A DNA stretch of 64,000 nt from Halopenitus persicus (GTDB lineage: Archaea > Halobacteriota > Halobacteria > Halobacteriales > Haloferacaceae): the NCBI RefSeq assembly GCF_900107205.1, contig NZ_FNPC01000003.1, positions 1 to 64,000 of the forward strand, written 5' to 3'. Under the pieces are notes generated by a model. It was given only the letters and a program-made list of their open reading frames with translations, ran no database searches and had not been told where the DNA came from. Of this stretch, positions 60,035 through 64,000 are shown piece after piece; position 1 is the first letter of the stretch; each line of letters opens with the position of its first letter. A program made the position numbers and the translations under genes.

Positions 60035-60084
60035 CCGTCTTCAAGCAGGAACCCCCGCCGCTTGCGGCGGGTGAGGATGTCGCT
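60035..60084 (-). mobile_element. Solo IS-type hairpin motif, second copy
   Basis: On the minus strand GACATCCTC is followed by CCCGCCGC-AA-GCGGCGGG (60054-60071) and GTTCCTGCTTG. The layout GAC.TCCTC, hairpin, GGCGGGG matches the motif at 33553 on the opposite strand, though the loop side of the stem differs. No transposase gene is nearby. The 59968-60319 gap otherwise shows no gene. Confidence 0.45.
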
Positions 60085-60277
60085 TCACCTGCGACGAGCG
60101 TGTGCGAACGGAATCGAGATCATCGCCGATCGAGAGACCTGAATCAGCGGACACGTCCGGAACGGTACCGGTGCCAATGCAAGTGCGTGTCGGAAGCTAC
60201 GAACGACGTGATAGTCTCCGATGGGCTTTATCCACCCGCCGCGGTGGACTCCGTATGGGCCGACCGCCCTCCGGAGA

Positions 60278-60286
60278 GTTTTAAAC
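60278..60286 (+). promoter_or_regulatory. TATA box for the RDD gene
   Basis: GTTTTAAAC lies 34-42 bases before the ATG at 60320, implying a leader of about 15 bases. An ATG at 60288 opens a 12-codon frame that ends overlapping the gene start, but it lies before the expected transcript start. Confidence 0.45.
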
Positions 60287-60319
60287 AATGGTGAAGAAAC
60301 CGAAATCAATGGGTTCGAT

Positions 60320-60754
60320 ATGAAGAAACATCCGCAACCACAACTCGGCACGAACGGCGATGTCATCGGGCAACGCGTGCTCGCGTACCTGATCGATTCC
60401 GTCCTCATCGGACTGCTCTGGGTCGTCGTTATGATCATCGGGTCGGCCCTCGGCGATGCGGGCTTCCTGATGCTGACGCTCGCTGGGGTCGTCATAACCC
60501 TCGTGTACGTCTTCCTGCTCGAAGGGATCTACGGGTACACTCCCGGTAAGTACCTTCTCGGGCTGGTCGTCGTCAAATCCGACGGCTCCGATTGTACGAT
60601 CGGCGCATCGGTCATCCGGAACCTGCTGTGGGTCGTCGATGCCCTCCCGACCGCGAACCTCGTCGCGATGGTGTTGATCCTCGTTACGGACGAGAACCAA
60701 CGCGTCGGCGATATGGTCGCGGATACGATCGTGGTCAAGCGACGGCAGCGCTAG
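60320..60754 (+). CDS. RDD family membrane protein
   Basis: The 144-residue protein has three hydrophobic helices and the RDD features: QRVLAYLIDSVLIGLLWVVV (the R..A..ID first helix), EGIYGYTPGKYLLGLVVVK (the T-x-G-K-x-L-G loop) and RNLLWVVDALP. Some RDD proteins exchange cations with protons; others have unknown roles. It stops eight bases before the convergent bax1 stop. Confidence 0.88.
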   Translation: MKKHPQPQLGTNGDVIGQRVLAYLIDSVLIGLLWVVVMIIGSALGDAGFLMLTLAGVVITLVYVFLLEGIYGYTPGKYLLGLVVVKSDGSDCTIGASVIRNLLWVVDALPTANLVAMVLILVTDENQRVGDMVADTIVVKRRQR

Positions 60755-60762
60755 CCATCCCG

Positions 60763-62280
60763 TCAGGACGCCTCATCGCCGTCCAGTCGTCGGATCGTCC
60801 CGCCGGATAACCCGTTCCATTCGGTTCGGTATCCGAGCCGGGACAGGACCGGACTCGTCTCCGTGATGCCGACCGATCGGAGGACGTCCTCGGCGGCCTC
60901 GAGGCTCGTTCCGGGCTCGAGTCGGTCCTCGAGGTCGGCCAGCACGGTCGGTCGAACGAGGGTTCCGCCGAGCCGCTCGTGGTCGGGGAAGGTCGGTTTC
61001 GAGAGGGCGTCGACGCCGACGCCGTGGCGATCGGCGAGGGTCTCGAGTTCGATGACGTCCTCGTCGGGGCGGATCGCTTCCGGAAGATCCGCCGCGGCGT
61101 CGGCCAACAGCTCCGTCTCGTACTCCCGGAGCACGTCGACGACGTCCTTCACGCGAACCGACCCCGAATAGGTCACCACCCGGTGGTCGGCCGCCGCGAT
61201 CTCCTCGCCGACGCCGAGGGACTCGTCGACCGCCACCAGCAGGTCGACCGACTCGACGGACTCGAGCTGGGAGAGCTTCTTGGCGACGTACTCCGGCGTC
61301 CAAAAGCCCATCACCTCGAAGAACACCCGGAAGTCGGCGTGGTCGTACTCGAAGGCGAAATCCGGGATCATCACGCTCGTGCCGGTCTCCAGCGGTTCGG
61401 GCTCGCGGACCAGCGTCCAGTCCAGGTCGAGCGACCGGAACCGGCCGGCGAAGTCCGCCTCCACGCCGCTGTCGAAGGCCGGCTCGGCCAGCGGCTCGAC
61501 GCCCGGGACGGTGACGTCCGCGTCGGTGAGCGTCATCGTTCGTTCGGTGCCGCGGTCGTCGATCGTGGCCGTCAGCCGCCACTCGGGCGCCGCCGCGACC
61601 GACCGCAGCAGCCGGGCGAAGGCGGTTCCGTATCGGCGAGTGCGGCGAAACAGGGCGTCGGGGCCGGTGACCACGAGCTCGCGTCCCGCGTCGGTTCGTT
61701 CGAGTTCGTACAACAGCCCGAGCCGCTTCGTCGCGGTCACGAGCCGCTTCGGATCGGCCGACCGAACCCTGACTTCGGTCGCGTCGAAGAGCGCGGTCTG
61801 GGCCAGCGAGAGGTTGTACTGCTCAAGCAGCGGTCCCGCGTCCCACCGCGGCTCGAACTCGACGAGCACCTGCTCGTCCTCGCGGTCCGCATACAGCGAC
61901 TCCGCCACCGCGGCGGGCTCGACGCCGAGCCCGTCCGCGGCGATCTCCAGGGCTCGTTCGCGTTCCGAGTCGGTCGCGACGCCGACCGTCTCGGCGGCCT
62001 CGAAGGCCTTCCGGCGGGCCCGCTGCGGGGGCAGCGGCGAGCGCGTCTCGAACGTCGCCTCGCGCTCGAGCAGCGACGCGAGCCCGCGGACGAGCTTGAA
62101 GTCGTCGGCGTCCGCCTCGAGTTCGTCGAGCCGGGTCCGAAGGTCCCCGTGTCGGTCGCCGACGTGGCTCCGAAACGTCTCGAGGAGCCGCTCCGCGAGC
62201 GGCCGGTCGGCGTCGTCGACGAACCGCGGCGCGTACCCCCCGCCCGCCCGCGAGACGCGGAGGTGGTCCTTCCGAAGCAC
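60763..62280 (-). CDS. bax1: Bax1 (DUF790) nuclease partner of XPB
   Basis: The 505-residue protein belongs to DUF790, the archaeal Bax1 family, which binds XPB helicase and cleaves DNA bubbles during repair. The start is a GTG: MLRKDHLRVSRAGGGYAPRF. The nuclease-like core has FAFEYDHADFRVFFEVMGFW and YVAKKLSQLESVESVDLLVA, the D...E...K pattern of the PD-(D/E)xK type. The xpb gene is on the same strand 625 bases upstream, separated by a lipoprotein gene on the other strand. A longer frame from 62400 is unsupported. Confidence 0.9.
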   Translation of the reverse strand: MLRKDHLRVSRAGGGYAPRFVDDADRPLAERLLETFRSHVGDRHGDLRTRLDELEADADDFKLVRGLASLLEREATFETRSPLPPQRARRKAFEAAETVGVATDSERERALEIAADGLGVEPAAVAESLYADREDEQVLVEFEPRWDAGPLLEQYNLSLAQTALFDATEVRVRSADPKRLVTATKRLGLLYELERTDAGRELVVTGPDALFRRTRRYGTAFARLLRSVAAAPEWRLTATIDDRGTERTMTLTDADVTVPGVEPLAEPAFDSGVEADFAGRFRSLDLDWTLVREPEPLETGTSVMIPDFAFEYDHADFRVFFEVMGFWTPEYVAKKLSQLESVESVDLLVAVDESLGVGEEIAAADHRVVTYSGSVRVKDVVDVLREYETELLADAAADLPEAIRPDEDVIELETLADRHGVGVDALSKPTFPDHERLGGTLVRPTVLADLEDRLEPGTSLEAAEDVLRSVGITETSPVLSRLGYRTEWNGLSGGTIRRLDGDEAS

Positions 62281-62409
62281 GGCCGTACCTCGGGACGGAT
62301 CCCGTAAAACCCACCGGATACCGCGATCGAACCATCGCGTTCGAACGGCGCGTCGACGCGGCTGCGGACCGTGGGACAAGCATTTGTAGTCCGGAAGCAA
62401 CCCTCGAAT

Positions 62410-62811
62410 ATGCGACGACGGGGACTGTTGATCGCCGCGTTCGGAACGCTTGGCGCCGGCTGTCTCGAGGGGCGCTCCCCCTCCGGTCCCCGAAACCCGC
62501 CGACCGCCGAAGCGCCGCCCGACGCCGGTTCGGCGGCCGACACCGCCGCGCCGGGCCTGCGGATCGTGGACCGGGATTTCTCCGAGCGCGATGACGGGAG
62601 TCTCCGGATCGACGCGACGATCGAGAACACGGCCGCCGAGCGGCGGACCGGCACCCTCGTCGTGACGGCGACGACGCCCGAGGAGGAGGCGACCGAAACG
62701 CGCGATCTCGACGTCGACCCGGAGACTGAGATCGAGGTCACGATCGGGTTCGATCTGTCCTACGAGTCGTTCATCAACGGCGGCAGCCTCTCGCTCGACG
62801 TCGAATCGTGA
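62410..62811 (+). CDS. Small lipoprotein between bax1 and xpb
   Basis: The 133-residue protein starts MRRRGLLIAAFGTLGAGC, a Tat-like start with lipobox GAGC, followed by a Pro/Ala linker and a beta-rich domain (GLRIVDRDFSERDDGSLRID and TGTLVVTATTPEEEA). It lies on the opposite strand between two genes normally paired; a FxLYD-like small extracellular domain would fit. Function unknown. Confidence 0.72.
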   Translation: MRRRGLLIAAFGTLGAGCLEGRSPSGPRNPPTAEAPPDAGSAADTAAPGLRIVDRDFSERDDGSLRIDATIENTAAERRTGTLVVTATTPEEEATETRDLDVDPETEIEVTIGFDLSYESFINGGSLSLDVES

Positions 62812-62850
62812 CCCCCGTTTCGGAGCGCAACCCCCCGGCAGGTGGCTAGC

Positions 62851-62941
62851 TGCGCCGGTCCGCGATGCGCTCCTCGGCGGTGGCTGCGCCGGTCCGCGAC
62901 GCGCTCACCGGCGCCGGTCCGCGACGCGCTCCTCGGCGGTG
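62851..62941. repeat. ~30-bp tandem repeat at the xpb 3' end, 3 copies
   Basis: GCGCCGGTCCGCGACGCGCT with CCTCGGCGGTG is repeated at 62911 (inside the gene), at 62886 (crossing the stop at 62905-62907) and at 62852 (downstream). The unit encodes the last residues EERVADRR of the helicase. Confidence 0.9.
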
Positions 62942-64000
62942 TCCGCGGTCACGAGCTCGTAGACGGTCGCTCGTCCGCCGTCCGCCTTGGGGCGAAGCAC
63001 CCGCCCGACCCGTTGGGTGAACTCGCGTTCGCTGCCGGATCCGGAGAGGACGACCGCGACGTTCGCGTCCGGCACGTCGATCCCCTCGTCGAGCACGTTG
63101 GCGGCGATCACCCGCGAGTAGGTCCCGTCGCGGAACCGCTCGAGTATCTCCCGCCGCTCCGCAGCCCCGGTTTCGCTGGTTATCGCGGGGATGAGAAACC
63201 GCTCGGAGAGGTCGTAGACGAGGTCCGTGTGGGCGGTGAAGACGATCACGCGGTCCTCGCGGTGCCGGTCGAGGAGTCCCTCGAGGACGTCCCGCTTTCG
63301 CTCCGCGTTCATCATTATCTCCCGGGCGCGCTGTTTGGCCAACAGCGCCTCCCGTGCCCGCGGGTCCCGCCCGGACCGCTTGACGAGCTTCCGATAGTCG
63401 CTGCCGCTCGTCAGCGTGAGCCCCGACTCCCGGAGGTACTCGACGAACACGCCCTGCTGGCGCTCGTAGCGCTCCCGCTCGTCGTCGGTCAGATCGACCT
63501 CGAGACGGCGGACGTCGTAGGGCGCGAGGTGGTCGCCGGCGAGCGAATCGACGTCGACGGCGTACACGAGCGGACCGACGAGCTCCTCGATGGCCCGGTG
63601 TTCGCCGTCCGGTCGCTCGAAGGTCGCCGTCAGCCCGAGTCGCTCGGGCGCGGGAAGGAGGCGAGCGATGTCGCGATACCCCTCGCCGCCGAGGTGGTGG
63701 ACCTCGTCGAAGACGACGAGCCCGAACGACTCGCCGACGTCGTCGGCCTTCAGGTACGCCGAGTCGTACGTCGAGACCGTGATCGGCTCGCGGCGCTGCT
63801 GTCCGCCGCCGAACTGGCCGATCGGAACGTCGAACTCGCGCTCGAGTTCCGACCGCCACTGCTCGAGGAGGTCGATCGTCGGGACGACCACCAGCGTCGG
63901 CCGATCGCGGTCGGCCATCGCGGCGATCGCGACGACCGTCTTGCCGGCGCCGGTCGGCAGCTCCACGACGCCGCGCCGGTCGGCGTCCGTCCACGCGTCG
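62905..64000 (-). CDS. xpb: XPB-type DNA helicase (N-terminus off the right edge)
   Basis: This is the C-terminal ~365 residues of an archaeal XPB/Rad25-like superfamily-2 helicase that opens DNA in repair with Bax1. Walker A is ELPTGAGKTVVAIAAMA, motif II VFDEVHHLG, motif III GLTATFERPDG, and motifs IV-VI are in RVIVFTAHTDLVYDL, ANVLDEGIDVPDANVAV and EFTQRVGRVLRPK. A 'thumb'-like insert (RYERQQGVFVEYLRESGLTL and RKLVKRSGRDPRAREALLAK) fits XPB. The gene ends at the 62905 stop, within the tandem repeat. The damage-recognition domain lies beyond the window. Confidence 0.93.
   Translation of the reverse strand, partial: DAWTDADRRGVVELPTGAGKTVVAIAAMADRDRPTLVVVPTIDLLEQWRSELEREFDVPIGQFGGGQQRREPITVSTYDSAYLKADDVGESFGLVVFDEVHHLGGEGYRDIARLLPAPERLGLTATFERPDGEHRAIEELVGPLVYAVDVDSLAGDHLAPYDVRRLEVDLTDDERERYERQQGVFVEYLRESGLTLTSGSDYRKLVKRSGRDPRAREALLAKQRAREIMMNAERKRDVLEGLLDRHREDRVIVFTAHTDLVYDLSERFLIPAITSETGAAERREILERFRDGTYSRVIAANVLDEGIDVPDANVAVVLSGSGSEREFTQRVGRVLRPKADGGRATVYELVTADTAEERVADRRR

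Noticed and set aside
60288-60323. Twelve-codon leader ORF overlapping the RDD gene start (ATGA)
   Set aside because: Its ATG lies only a few bases after the TATA box, so it would be upstream of the transcription start.

Overview
The window is a GC-rich, gene-dense stretch of a haloarchaeal chromosome. The proteins are strongly acidic, many genes look leaderless with an A/T-rich TATA-like box about 25 bases before the start codon, lipoproteins carry twin-arginine signals, and archaeal information-processing genes (TFB, TFS, NAC, XPB/Bax1, Trm112) sit beside a bacterial-type DnaK/DnaJ pair. A Halorubrum-like organism is my inference from protein flavour; no 16S rRNA gene is present to test it. 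I see no rRNA, tRNA or CRISPR array.

Layout. 1-8.5 kb: end of a sugar nucleotidyltransferase, an AstE/aspartoacylase-like hydrolase, an MBL-fold hydrolase, a glutamine-synthetase-family ligase, a small HTH/zinc-ribbon protein, a 7TM sensor kinase, an Hpt-like phosphoribosyltransferase, two membrane proteins and a Nudix hydrolase. 8.6-12.5 kb: a uS10-like protein, then dnaK and dnaJ. 12.5-21 kb: a half-length ANL-like protein, acyl-CoA synthetase, GNAT, aldehyde dehydrogenase, purA with an MFS gene, and Trm112. 21-29.5 kb: an operon of cbiX and a DR2241-like Cys-rich protein, a wHTH regulator, an 874-residue acidic coiled-coil protein, a second Nudix enzyme and TFB. 29.8-41.7 kb: Xaa-Pro peptidase, two MFS genes, an ornithine cyclodeaminase-like enzyme, CBS protein, TFS, nac-trmI, methylmalonyl-CoA mutase large subunit, and the aroK-chorismate mutase pair.

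41.6-60 kb is more accessory: a MazF/antitoxin pair, a TnpB-only IS element broken by a nonsense codon, two ABC exporter operons with unusual partners (a GIDE-like membrane protein and a DUF6498-like protein; a Tat lipoprotein), a ClC-UspA-membrane protein group in visibly A/T-richer DNA, PQQ-type beta-propeller lipoproteins (one intact, one truncated), and a DUF433/DUF5615 toxin-antitoxin pair whose promoter end is duplicated into the truncated propeller gene. 60-64 kb returns to core-like genes: RDD membrane protein, Bax1 nuclease, a lipoprotein and the C-terminal part of XPB helicase, which runs off the right edge.

The most unusual structural signal is a set of at least thirteen short tandem-repeat arrays, with unrelated unit sequences of 15-37 bp, almost one per intergenic space in parts of the window. 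In four of them the repeated unit is the 3' end of the neighbouring gene, stop codon region included. Two isolated copies of a conserved hairpin motif (GAC.TCCTC..CCGCC, loop, GGCGGGG) lie far from any transposase gene and look like solo IS200/IS605-type ends or orphan RNA elements.
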